From Certhia americana (lineage: Eukaryota > Chordata > Aves > Passeriformes > Certhiidae): a DNA stretch of 64,000 bases. The translations under genes and the position numbers were made by a program. Each line of letters begins with the position of its first letter. Positions within the stretch are counted from its first letter, which is position 1. Under the pieces are notes generated by a model. That model saw nothing but the letters and a program-made list of their open reading frames with translations, did no database searches and had not been told where the DNA came from. The stretch is from positions 435,783 to 499,782 of the forward strand of contig CM031873.1 of NCBI GenBank assembly GCA_018697195.1. The letters run 5' to 3'. Shown here one piece after another: positions 53,643-64,000 of this stretch.

Positions 53643-54098
53643 TCAGGGGCAGGTCAGGAGTGTGTGAAATACCACACGGTGGAAGGGAGAGCCCATACAG
53701 GGGATGGAGGAGTCCACAGCTGCCCCGGAATAAAGGGGGAGGCCACTGGGCCATACCCCGGGAGGGCTCAGCCACCTTCTATCCCAAAATCCCAGCCGTG
53801 TGCTGCCTTCCTTCCCCCTCGGCTGAAGGTACAGCTTCAGAACCGCCTCCCGCATTCCCCCCTCGGACACGTGTGGGCATTTCCCCCAAAAACCGGGAAG
53901 CTCAGCCTGCCTGGGCTCTACTGTGGACTTCTCACGGAGCCCTTTGGCCATTCCCCCAAAGTTCAGGGGGTCAAACTCTCTGGGTCTGTAACCAGCCTGG
54001 GCGGTGGGAGGCCGGTAGAGACCCGGACCCATTTCGGAGACTCCAACGCCCATTTTCCTACAGACCCCTCGAGCGGCTCGTGAAGCATCAGCACCCAC
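53643..54098 (-). other. Unexplained open reading frame, 151 codons
   Basis: On the minus strand a frame open for 151 codons contains GPGLYRPPTAQAGYRPREFD, PLNFGGMAKGLREK, ELPGFWGKCPHVSEGGMREA and VLKLYLQPRGKEG. Unlike most long frames here it is not repeat-derived, and a passable acceptor (ggggtctgtag, AG at 54059-54058) precedes it. I recognise no family. It could be an unannotated exon, a decayed retroelement piece, or chance in GC-rich DNA. Confidence 0.15.
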
Positions 54099-54917
54099 GG
54101 TTCAAGCCCGGCTCTTGGAGGGCTCCCAGGGCAAGGGCACTCAGCGCTCCAGAGCCCATTTCCTTAGGAAACCAGCCCCAAATCCACCTGGATGGCTCCA
54201 GTTGTTCCTGTCTGATGTGCACCGCCCTTGTACAGCCTCATCTGTGCCCCCTCTCCACGAGGATGTGCCTTTTCCTGGGCAGCTGACACAAATCCTAAGG
54301 AAATCCCCACTGTGGCAGTGCAGCTGCCATGTCCTGGGTCCTAGAAAAGCTGGTTCCTGCTCTTAACCCCGAAATCACCGCTCAGGTGCTGCTGGCACCT
54401 TGCCTTTGAGCTCTGGGCTGGTGGCCGGGCACGGGGTGGGGGGGGGACACCAGCACGGCCACGGGGCGTTGCCATGGATCCCTGCTCTTTGTCACCTCAC
54501 AGACCCTCCTAAAGATTCTACTCTTACCTCCACGGAATTTAAAGATCTCCAGCCCAGCCCCAGGAGCTGCTGGAGCAAGAGTTGGACTCAGGGCAGATTC
54601 CACCCTACACAGAGAATCCAGAGGGAAAGGTTTTGCAGGAGCAGGAATGTGGTGACCTGATGGAGGCTTTCTGCACCAAGCCTTGGGGAGCTTCTGATCC
54701 TCCCCAGAGCTTCCAGTTAGATTTTTACAACAAACTGGATCCCGTGATCCCTCCCAGAGCTTCCAGTTTGTTCCTTAGGACAAACGTCAGGAGAAGTGGA
54801 GTCTGTGGGAGGAGATTGGAATTCCCGGTCCCCAGGGAATTCCGGGGGGTTGATCCTGTCCCTGCTCCTCCTGCCGTGCTGCAGTGCAGGGCTGAGTGTG
54901 CCCTCTGCTCCCGGTGT

Positions 54918-54958
54918 GGGGACAGGAGGGGACAGGAGGGGACAGGAGGGGACAGGAG
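54918..54958. repeat. 10-bp tandem repeat GGGACAGGAG, four copies
   Basis: Four perfect units. Confidence 0.93.
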
Positions 54959-55536
54959 CCCGGCTGTGCCGTCCCCTGCGGGCACAGAATTGAAGTTTTC
55001 CACCTGATCCACGTGGAAAGAGCTGCTTTTCACCTGCGGCAGGTGGGCGAGGGCCCGGCAGGGATTCCTGTCCCGGCTGGGGCTGCGCTCAGGAAGGTCT
55101 CTGGCAGGAAGCAGCGAGTTTGGGAGGTGTGTAATGGATTCTGTCGTGCCACGAGAGCCTCGGAGGATGCCGGGGGAGGGAGGGAGGGAGGGAAAGCTGC
55201 CCGAGCCCCTCCGAGCCCAGGGGACAAGGCTGGCAGTGCCCAAAGCAGGGTGACCCCGAGGCGGTGACAGGGCGTGTGACCCCTGAGGAGGGGACAACAC
55301 ATCTTTATCGCGTTTTGGGGCAGGTTTCCAAAATCGCAATCCTGAGCAGTGCAGTCAGGGAGCAGGAGGGGGGACGCCCTCGGCTGGGACAGAGGGTGGG
55401 AGCTGGAATGGGCTGGCGTGGGACAGTGTGGGAGGATGCTCAGGAGAAACCAACAAATCCGAGTGAGCCGAGGAACTCCACCCAAAGAGAGCCCAGGAGC
55501 TGGGCTGGTCTGCCCTGGGTGTCACACGCACTGTCA

Positions 55537-55658
55537 CCATCCTCATCCCCATCCCCATCCCCATCCCCATCCCCATCCCCATCCCCATCCCCATCCCCAT
55601 CCCCATCCCCATCCCCATCCCCATCCCCATCCCCATTCCCCATCCCCATCCCCATCCC
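55537..55658. repeat. (CCCATC)n hexanucleotide array
   Basis: About 19-20 almost perfect CCCATC units. Because the unit is six bases, all frames stay open and give Pro-His, Pro-Ser or Gly-Asp/Gly-Met/Gly-Trp dipeptide artefacts. Confidence 0.97.
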
Positions 55659-58221
55659 GGGCAGCTCCTGGCACCTCCATCCTCCTCCTTCCTGGGGAGC
55701 CGGGGGGTTCCTGCAGCCCAGCCCCTCGGCAGGGGTGGTTTACACGGAGCACCGTGAATAAAGCAGCTTTGGGCCGGCAGTTCGAGCGCTGAGCTCACTC
55801 CTGTCCCTGTCTCAGAGTGTCCTGCCCTGTGCTGGAGCAGAAGGGATGCGGGAATGAGGCTGGAGAGTCCCTCAGCAGCTCCCTCAGCTCAGGGGAAGGG
55901 GAGAGGGGAGGAGAAGGGATCAGAGCTGAGGAGGAGGAGGTTATTTTCCAGCTTATTCCACCTGGAAAGGACAGGTTTCCTGCTCAGGGCATGCTGCTGG
56001 CCTGTCCCAGAGGGATGAGAACAGCAGAGGGGTGAAGAGAACAGCTCCCATGGGAATCCTGAGCCCCCAAAAGCCAAGCTAAGAGAGCAGGGCTTCAGAA
56101 CAAGCTTCAGAACAAGCAAAAAGAAGTTTTTTCTGATTTGTGGCTCCTCCGTGACTGGCTGGGGCTCAGATTCTGAGCTGTAAGGGCTGGAGGGAGCTCA
56201 GGGAAGACGTTTCCATCGGGAAGAGTTGTCTGCAGCCATGGAAACACCCCTGGCTCCAACAGTCCCTGCCCTGGGAGAGCCCAGCCCTGCACAGGAGGTG
56301 TCAGCACCCCCTGCCCACCCTGGCAGGCTCTGTGCAGCTCCAGGGACCAGCCCAGCCTGGAGCTGCCGGGGGACACCAGGAGTTGATTCCAGAGGGTTCC
56401 CCAAAGGAGAGAACAGTCCAGTGCTGAGGAAACACCTCCGGCACTGAGCAGGATTCTGGGAGCTCCCATCAGTTCAAACATTCCTGGAAATGAGTAACCC
56501 CTTCCTCTGCCAGCCCCCTGCCCTGGGAAGAGCAGCCCGAGGACAACCTGAGCCAGCACAGCTCCGGGCTGGGCTGTGGCAGGACAGGGAGTCAAGGCCA
56601 CTCCTGGTGTGACACAAATCCGGCCAAACTCGGCATCACTTCCACCAAATCCCTGTCCCTGCAGAGCCGGACACTCGGCACAGCCTGCACCATCCCCTGG
56701 CCTGGGCTCCTTTCCAGGTGCCTTCGGGATGTGCAGGGGGAGTGAAACAATTTCCAGGATTTATTGTTTACAGCCAGAGGGACTCGTTCTACAAGGGAAA
56801 CACAGGGAAATGTCTGTGGAGTCACCTCTGAGCCATTCCTTCTCCAGGATCACATCCAACAGGTCTTGCCACAGTCCCAAAAAATCCCTTTCCATGCAGC
56901 ATGACACACACATTGCTTCTCCTCTGCCTGCTTTAGAGACCCTCAGGGCTGGGCTGAGCGCTCTGGAGGGGTTTCCCAGGATTCTTGAGCAGGATTGCTC
57001 TGCCATTCCCAGCTCCTCGTGGCCTTTCCTTGCAGGAGAAGCTGGACTGGGGGCACAGACCTGGCCGTGCTCCCAGCCCCCGGCCCCCAGCCCTCCCTGG
57101 GCTGTGTGGGATGCACAGGAAAGCCCAGCACACTGGGGAAGGGCAGAGGGCAGGATGAGATAAGAACATCTCTGGGAAATCTGAGTCCCCCTGGTGTCAC
57201 AGCCAGTGCCTGGACAGCTCCAGCCTCTCCTGACACGGCCGAACAGCTCAGCACTGCCAGGGCAGGGCAGGCAGGGACTGCTGCTCCTGTCGGGGAGTGT
57301 CCAGGCACTGCTGCCACAGCTCGGATCCGTGGCCATGCCTTAAATTCCCTCCAGACAGCTAAATCCTCACCATTTCCCCTCGCAGCTGCTGAGTCCTGCA
57401 GGCTTCCAAGGTTTCAGCCCTTGAGCTGTGCTCATTTTTTACTCCCTTTCCTTGAAGGCCCTGACACGTCCCCGGGATCCGGCGTGCTTGGGCGTTGCTA
57501 AATCACATTTAAGGAAAACAGCTCAGAGTGTCCCACACACAGACCCAGCGCCTGCCAGGGCTGCAGAAGCAGCCAGATTCTGGCTTTGTGTTCAGCATGA
57601 CACAGGAAAGACGGAATGTCTCCCCTCCGACCCCGGGAAGGGTCACACAGATGGCTTCCAGGCCCAGCAGAGCTGTAGGACACGGGATAATTCCTGTGCA
57701 CTTGAGCCGTGCTGCTTCCTCTTGTGTAACTACAAGATTTTTGCAGCTGGAAGTCAGAGGTCCTGCAGCTCAAAGCACGAGAGCAGAGCCAAGAGCTTTG
57801 CCAAGAGGGGCCAGGGCTGGAATTTCCTCTTGGTACATATTTAGAGCAGGAGAGACCTGAGCTGTGGGTTCACATCTGGGGCTGTGGATGCTCCCGGATG
57901 GAGAAGGATGCTCAGGAGGCAGAGCTGGAAGTTAATCCCTGAGGGAATTGCAGGGCTCCTGCTGCTGCCATACCTTTGGGGGGTGGTGAGCTGAAGGTAA
58001 GCAGGCACTGAAGTTCAAAAATCCATGGAATCGATCCCAAATCCATGGGCAGTCCCACTGACCCCGCCACACGCCTTCCCCTGCCAGCCTGGCAAAGGCT
58101 GTCCCAGAACAGGGAAATCTGGATTTGCAGGGAAATCTGCCTTCTCTCAACCAGATTGGACAGGTCAGATGGAGCCAGGATGTGACAGCAAAACTCTGCA
58201 GGACCCTCAAGTTTGTGTGAG

Positions 58222-58815
58222 GATCAGCCCAGGGATCATCCAAGGGATCAGCCCAGGGATCAGCCCAGGGAACAGTCCATGGATCAGCCCATGGATCAGC
58301 CCATGGATCAGTCCATGGATCAGCCCATGGATCAGCCCAGGGATCAATCCATGGATCAGCCCAGGGATCAATCCATGGATCAGCCCATGGATCAGCCCAT
58401 GGATCAGTCCAGGGATCAGCCCAGGGATCAGCCCAGGGAACAGTCCATGGATCAGCCCATGGATCAGCCCATGGATCAGTCCATGGATCAGCCCAGGGAT
58501 CAGCCCAGGGATCAATCCAGGGATCAGCCCAGGGATCAGTCCAGGGATCAGCCCAGGGATCAGCCCAGGGATCAATCCAGGGATCAATCCAGGGATCAGC
58601 CCATGGATCAGTCCATGGATCAGCCCAGGGATCAATCCAGGGATCAGCCCAGGGATCAATCCAGGGATCAGCCCAGGGAACAGTCCANNNNNNNNNNGGA
58701 TCAGCCCAGGGAACAGTCCATGGATCAGCCCATGGATCAGCCCAGGGATCAGCCCAGGGTTCAGCCCAGGGATCAGCCCAGGGATCAATCCATGGATCAG
58801 CCCAGGGATCAGCCC
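58222..58815. repeat. 12-bp GATCAGCCCAGG minisatellite with a 10-N gap
   Basis: About 48 tandem copies of GATCAGCCCAGG and variants (CAGCCCATG, CAATCCAGG, CAGTCCATG), interrupted by 10 N at 58688-58697. The variants recur in higher-order blocks. The unit is a multiple of three, so two plus frames and one minus frame are open for 200 codons or more without being genes. Confidence 0.97.
58688..58697. other. Assembly gap, 10 N
   Basis: Ten N inside the 12-mer array; copy number here is therefore not exact. Confidence 0.98.
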
Positions 58816-61194
58816 ATTACCACCCATTCCCATTTGTCATTCCCTGTCTGGACTTTCTCATTTTTTGCAGAAATCCTTGCAGAGTGACAGCTCTTCCTAC
58901 AAATCCTGTATTTTCTTGCTGACTTAGATATAGACAGAGAACTCTCCTTTGCCCATTTGGATTCTCATTTTTAATGGGCTCTTCCACCTGAGGCCCCGGA
59001 CCGAGCCCTTTCCTAGGGACCATTTGTGAAATCACAACTTTCTCCCCCAAACAGGGGCGGGCCCGAGGGCTGTTTGAGGAGCCAGCCCAGGCAGCCTGTC
59101 CCACACACACAGAGCTGGCAGCAAATTCCCTTTTTACTGCATTTTTCCAGCTGCAGCGGTTGCTCACACCCCCTGGAACACCAGAGCAGTGAATCATGTT
59201 CCCGTTATATCCCCTCGCATCCCGCTCTGCCCCTGCCCGGCCCCAGCGCTGCTTTTGGTGGCTGTCCCCCTCCGGTCACCCCTCGGAGGGGCAAGGCAGC
59301 GTGGCGGGGGTGGCCCTGGGGTGGCACCGGAGTGGTGACACCCTGCCACGGCCGCGGGGCTCCGCAGGGTTGATCCCGGGAGGGGTTTCCAGCCAGCCCG
59401 CCCTGAAAGCTTTCTCTGCCGCCTCCTTCAATCGTTATTTATTTAATTGTTCTCTGAACAAAGCGGGAGGGCTCCCTCTGCTGCCGTGCGGGTTTGCAGA
59501 GGGACGGGGATGGGGCCGAGCAGAGGGAGCGGGCAGGGGCGGTCCAGCTGTGCGGCTCCAGATGTTTGCTGCTGCTGCCCTCCGACAGCAGGGCCGTGGG
59601 GATGGGGGAGTTCTGTCCGGGGGATCGCTGGGTCCGTGTCCCCTAAAGCTGCCCAGCCCGGGCACAGCACAGGGGATGCTGCAAACAGCAAAGGCAGCAG
59701 CAAAGGACGAGGGAAAGCCCGCGGGGTGTTCACACCCTGAGGGGACATTTGGGGGTGTCCCGTGTGAGACAAGAGCCAGGGGAGCTCACTCTGATCCCCC
59801 ACACGTGGCTGGGGGTGCCTGATGAAGGCTCCACACCCCAACCCCAGAGCTCCAGCCCCGGCTGCTCTCCTGCCCCAGCCAGGATCTGCTCTGTGAGCCA
59901 GAGGGACACAGCAAGGTCCCTGTCCCCGTCTCCATCCACTCCGGTCCTAATGAAACCAAACTTTTGGGCACAACCCTGTAGTACAAAACATGAGAAATCA
60001 AGGGCTCACAAAAGGTGAGGGAATCAGTTTTCTCCTCATCCAAAGAGATTTTTGGTGAGGGACTGGGTTGGGACCTCTGCCCACAGGCAGCACCTCCAGC
60101 GGGCTCACAGGTGCTGGGAAGGAGGTGTGGAAGTTCCCAAGACCAGAGGTGACACAAATTCCTTCTGCAGCAGGGTCTGGATGTGAGGGAGAACTCCAAC
60201 AAGAACAAAACATAATCCAGGTACTGGTGAGAAGAGAGGTGAGATTAAACCTTCGAGGAGAGGGGACAGGTGACAAGCACAGAAGGTCCCACTGGGGCAC
60301 GATATCCCCCTGAGGGGCTGGAGTGACACAAACCATAAAGCAGGGCTGGCCCAGAGGAGGAAAGGGTGAGAAACAGCTGAGCCCTCCCCTGCCCTGGAAT
60401 GGTGACAGCAGCAGGAGCCGGAGCGAGGCTGGAGAGCTGAATGACTCAGGGGCTCCAGAGGTTACTATGGAGTTGTTTACACAGTGCTTGGGCCGGGAAT
60501 AAAACAGGAGGAGAAAAACGCTCGAGAGCTCACCCAAAATGAACTGAATGGAAGAAGGTTGGTGACAGAGAGGGATAACTCAGAGGAATGACTCCACAGG
60601 AGGTTTCCAGGAGGAGTCGGGGATGAACTCCGGGAGCAATTAATGCTCAGGATGATGCTTCTCCCTGTGCCGGAAGGGTGGGACGTGTTGAGGGTGATCG
60701 GGGTGGTTTTTAAGGATTCTTGGAGGAATGTGAGGAACAATAGAGAAGAAAGTCCAACTCCCATGTGGAGCAAGTTGCTGGGACTTCTACGGACCAGGCT
60801 GCACAGAGAGGAGAACCAGCTGAAGAACCTCAGTGTGGCTTTGGCAAATATTCTGGGAAATATTAAAGCTCTTGGAAATGTGCAGCAATTGGGAGATGGG
60901 CTGGCCTGGCATTAACAGCCATTAATTGGGTAATTTACAAATTAATAGTTGGGGGGAGGAAATCTACGAAAGGATGGGAATGAAACAAAAGCATGGGAGT
61001 TTGTGTCCCCAGGGAAGGTCACCAGAGGGGTTTAAATCCTTCTCCTCTCAAAATATCCCTTAGGAAAGCAGGATGCTCCCCTGCCCAGGCTGCATGAGAG
61101 GCAAACCCAGCCACCCTCCCCAGCTCTGGGCTGAAGCTGTGCCCACTGAACACCCCAGAGTGCAGAGGGCAGCCAGAAGGGAGCCCCTGCAGGC

Positions 61195-61392
61195 TCCAGG
61201 TGTCCAGCTCTCCAGGTGCCCAGTTCCCTAGGTGCCCATCTCTCCCGGTGCTCAGCTCTCCAGGTGCCCATCTCTCCAGGTGCCCATCTCTCCTGGTGCT
61301 CAGCTCTCCAGGTGCCCAGCTCTGCAGGTGCCCATCTCTCCAGGTGCCCATCTCTCCCGGTGCTCAGCTCTCCAGGTGCCCAGCTCTGCAGG
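61195..61392. repeat. CAGCTCTCCAGGTGCCCATC minisatellite
   Basis: About thirteen imperfect copies of a 15-16-bp unit, CTCTCCAGGTGCCCA/CTCTCCTGGTGCTCAG. Artefactual open frames on both strands. Confidence 0.92.
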
Positions 61393-61798
61393 CTCCAGGC
61401 CCCTCAGTGTCCTGGGCAGCACCGAGGGGAGGGAGGGGAATGGGGAGAGTGCCCAGGAAGGGCTTTGGGGTTACAATATCGAGGGACACGTCTGGAATGT
61501 GCAGAAGCACAGAAAGCACTGCCTCTGTGCCTAAACCCAGCTCCAACCTGGGGATCAGCACCCAGCACCTGCACAAGGGGAGGCAGGAGGGGACAGGTCC
61601 CCTCTGTCACCAAACAGTGACATCAGGGCTCACTGTGAGCCCCCCAGACAGCCACAGTGCCCCAGAGCCTGTGCTAGCCCAGCTCCTCCCTTGCTGGCCC
61701 ACATTTCAAGGACCCCAAACAGGGCTCTGCCTGTGAGAGCAGGATAATCCCAATCCCAATCCCAGCTTCCAGCTGTGCTTGCACCATCCCAGCTGGAT

Positions 61799-61912
61799 CA
61801 TTATTATTATATGATTATCATCATCATCATTATAATTATTAATTTTATTTTATTATTTCTACTACTACTATTATTAATATTATTACCATTATTATTATCA
61901 TCATCATTATTG
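61799..61912. repeat. (ATT/ATC)n trinucleotide-rich tract
   Basis: Imperfect ATT, ATC and ACT triplets, AT-rich against a GC-rich background. Encodes runs of Ile or Asn/Met if read, not a gene. Confidence 0.9.
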
Positions 61913-62734
61913 CTCCAGGAGTATTTCTGCTGTGTAAACCTTCCAAGTTCAGCCCCACCCAGGTCTGAGACCAACATTACCCAGCTGATGCTGAAGGAGC
62001 TGGCTCCGTGTAGAGTCCTGGGGCTCGTGGAAAAAAGCACATTCAGAGAATTTCTCTGCTCTGAGGCAACTCCCACTTCCTGCTCCCCAGGAAACCCCAG
62101 CACACAGCGAGTGAGAATCAAACCACACTCACACCCAGCTGCAGCAGAGATAAGAAATTTGGTTCTGATCCACGACAGAAATGCAATAAACTGCCAGTTT
62201 CTCAGAAGCCAAAAGCCTGAATGTTTGCCAAGAGCTAAAAATAACCCAAAGGAGGCTCTATTTAAAGGCACCTACAAAGAAATGCCTCTGTCCTTGGTTA
62301 AATAAACTGCAACTTCCAGAAAAGCCCTTTTTTCCAGGAGTCTGGGGGGAGCTTTGGCAGCAGGTGAATAAACATCAAGTCCAAAGCTTTTAGCACTTTT
62401 AGAAGCAGCAGCTCGTGGCTGGAGCTGTGCCAGCCTCTGGGCCCAGCAGTGAACTGGGACTGGCTGGGCTGGAGCAGGATGGATTCCCATTCCTCCCTGC
62501 AGGAGCTGCACGGCCCCAGGGGGCTGCTGAGAGTCTTTACCTGACTGGATTTGGCCTCTTTGCACTGATTCCCTAGAAATAACTGATCCCTTGGATGTAA
62601 ATGGGGACTGAATTGCTCTGGGGTGGGCTCTGAGCAAGGTCTTTGTCAGAGCCCAGGACATTCCTCTGGCTGTCCTGTCTGATTCCAGACCCTGGCAAGG
62701 GGCTCAGAGACCTTGGCACGGAGTAAAAAAAAAA

Positions 62735-63235
62735 CTATGCCTTTGATTTTAGCCCTAGGGAGAAACTACCAACTTTGTGTGAGGATTTACAGACCACAAG
62801 AGTTTGAGTGGAGTGATAGTTAATTTGTCACAGGGTTAAAAAGGAGAACTTTTGGGCTTTAAGAATGGGGGTTCAGGGGGCAAGAGGGAAGAATCTGGGT
62901 GTGTCCTGTCCTTCTTCTAGTTCTTCTTGTCCTCCATCTCCTGCTGTGATGGTGACACTTTGAGGTTGGTTTAGAGTAGAGACAGACTGGCCAAAATAAG
63001 GGATAGGGATTGGAAAATTGTTGTAAATATTGTACACATAATTTTTAGTATAAAAGTAAACCCCACCCTGAGGGCTGGGATTGTGCCTTGGACTGACCTG
63101 CTGAGAGGATCTCTGCGGGTCACGGACAGAATGGAATAGATAAGATAAAATAATCAACCTTGGAAAACAGAAGAGACAACTCCTGACTTCTTCTCAGATC
63201 ACAGGGCTGGGGGAAAAGACTTTTTAAAATCTCGG
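62735..63235 (+). mobile_element. Solo LTR of a passerine ERVL-type endogenous retrovirus (boundaries approximate)
   Basis: The stretch has LTR architecture on the plus strand: an opening near 62739, a U3-like AT-rich part (GAGGATTTACAGACCACAAG, GAGTTTGAGTGGAGTGATAG), a TATA box TATAAAAG at 63049-63056, then a short R/U5 with an AATAA-rich polyadenylation area near 63135-63155 and a CTTGGAAAACAGAAG / GACTTTTTAAAA end. The wording is like the abundant ERVL LTRs of songbirds as I remember them. No internal retroviral genes flank it, so it is a solo LTR. Confidence 0.7.
63049..63056 (+). promoter_or_regulatory. TATA box of the LTR
   Basis: TATAAAAG within the LTR, at the expected position before R. 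Confidence 0.6.
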
Positions 63236-63239
63236 GAAT

Positions 63240-64000
63240 CATCCAAACCATCCAAATCCCGAGAGCTCCTCCGAGTGCCCTCAGAAGGAGATGAGCCTTG
63301 GAGAGACAACAGCTTCAGCTCTGCAGGTGTCAGCTGCAGCAGCTGGGGCAGTGTTTGTCCAGAGGAAGCTGTGCACAGCCCTGGGTGACAGAACTGTGCC
63401 AGAGCTGGGGGAACAGCACAGTTTAATGGACAATAAACTCCTGCTGAAGGTGCCTGACAAGGCAGGAATGAAGCTGAGCCGTGAAGCACAGAAGGGATAT
63501 CTGGGCTGGGTTAAACAAAGCAGTATTTTAATGTTGAGATTTTATAAATATGTTATTTACAAAAAGGAAGGTACCAATCCAAAGAGTTAAACAAAGGTAC
63601 AGCTGCCAGTACTGCAGAGCACAGGGAGAGGCACCAGGGCAATTCACCCCCACAATCCACAGCAGCCAGGAGACCAAACCAACCCACACTGCTCGTTCCC
63701 AACTGCTCACCCTCAGGAACAGAGCCCTGTGCAGAGCTGGGCTCAGCACACACCACTGCCAAAAATCCCAGCACAGACTCCTCGGCGAGCTGAGGGACTG
63801 CAGGAGGGCGACACCCTGCCAGTGTCACCCCTGTGCCAGGGAATTCACATCCTCACCCTCTCCTGGCCTGAGGAACAGCCCCAGGGTCCCCTCCAGGACA
63901 CCCCATGGCCTCAGAGTGCCAGGGCAGGCAGACAAGGGCTGGTCCCACGGGGTGCAGCCCTCCTTGAAAGCTGTTCTACTCTTACCACCCTCTGCAGGCA
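63240..64000. other. Right edge of window, no gene recognised
   Basis: Unique sequence. On the minus strand an ATTAAA word lies at 63529-63534 or nearby with AT-rich surroundings, and GC-moderate sequence continues to the edge, so the 3' UTR of a further minus-strand gene could begin here. No coding exon was recognised. Confidence 0.3.

Larger units (their letters stand above)
40175..62735. other. Intergenic region upstream of CDRT4
   Basis: No gene was recognised. TVP23 is the next gene in the human order, but no TVP23-like membrane exon was seen. The stretch holds CR1 pieces (47-49 kb), minisatellites (44, 50, 52, 54, 55, 58, 61 kb), an unexplained minus-strand open frame near 54 kb and a homeodomain-type palindrome at 53.01 kb. 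Between about 41 and 43.9 kb I see nothing distinctive. Confidence 0.5.

Noticed and set aside
55264..55798. Pro-Ser / Pro-His / Gly-Asp dipeptide frames
   Set aside because: Artefacts of the CCCATC hexanucleotide array.
58025..58927. 300-codon Ile-Ser-Pro-Gly repeat frame and its counterparts
   Set aside because: The 12-bp minisatellite keeps several frames open at once and the frame includes N bases; no unique domain is attached.
63500..64000. Possible 3' UTR or last exon of TVP23, the next gene in the human order
   Set aside because: No TVP23-like membrane segments or C-terminus seen; only AT-rich sequence with a polyadenylation-like word, too weak to call.

Overview
The window is vertebrate nuclear DNA, almost certainly from a bird and probably a songbird. 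Three things point that way. At least sixteen fragments end in the avian CR1 LINE tail (the 'TTCCAACCCAAACCATTCTGTGATTCT' type of ending, in both orientations). One roughly 0.5 kb LTR near 63 kb looks like a passerine ERVL-type solo LTR. The DNA is GC-rich and full of minisatellites, with short introns, as on avian microchromosomes. Most long open frames are by-products of GC-rich minisatellites and CR1 copies, not genes.

Three protein-coding genes can be supported, all on the minus strand and in the order known from human 17p12. (1) PMP22: coding exons at 3642-3565 and 2410-2320, plus a probable non-coding first exon ending at 4424 in a CpG island. The last two coding exons must lie beyond the left edge. 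(2) TEKT3: seven coding exons between 17896 and 11586 join without a frame break into a complete 494-residue tektin. (3) A probable CDRT4 orthologue: its last coding exon at 40174-39606 carries a large in-frame Arg-Thr-Glu-Pro repeat expansion. Its 5' exon was not found.

Layout: 1-4.9 kb is PMP22 (minisatellites in intron 3, CpG-island promoter). 4.9-11.4 kb is the PMP22-TEKT3 spacer, with an AT-richer stretch holding a perfect 24-bp palindrome and a cluster of octamer-like motifs. 11.5-17.9 kb is TEKT3. 18-39.6 kb is intergenic (CR1 pieces, several minisatellites, a GGAT array containing a 100-N gap and a suspicious duplication). 39.6-40.2 kb is CDRT4, enclosed by a pair of inverted repeats. 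40.2-64 kb is intergenic (CR1, minisatellites including a 600-bp 12-mer array with a 10-N gap, the LTR, and one unexplained open frame near 54 kb).

The genes do not form an operon or a pathway. PMP22 is a myelin membrane protein, TEKT3 a ciliary/sperm microtubule inner protein, and CDRT4 a poorly characterised protein. They are linked by old synteny: in human this is the CMT1A duplication/HNPP deletion interval, and distal PMP22 enhancers are known in the DNA upstream of the gene, which here is the rest of the window. No undescribed molecular system was found. The best leads are the CDRT4 repeat expansion with its flanking inverted repeats, the motif-rich blocks upstream of PMP22, and a likely assembly artefact at the 100-N gap.
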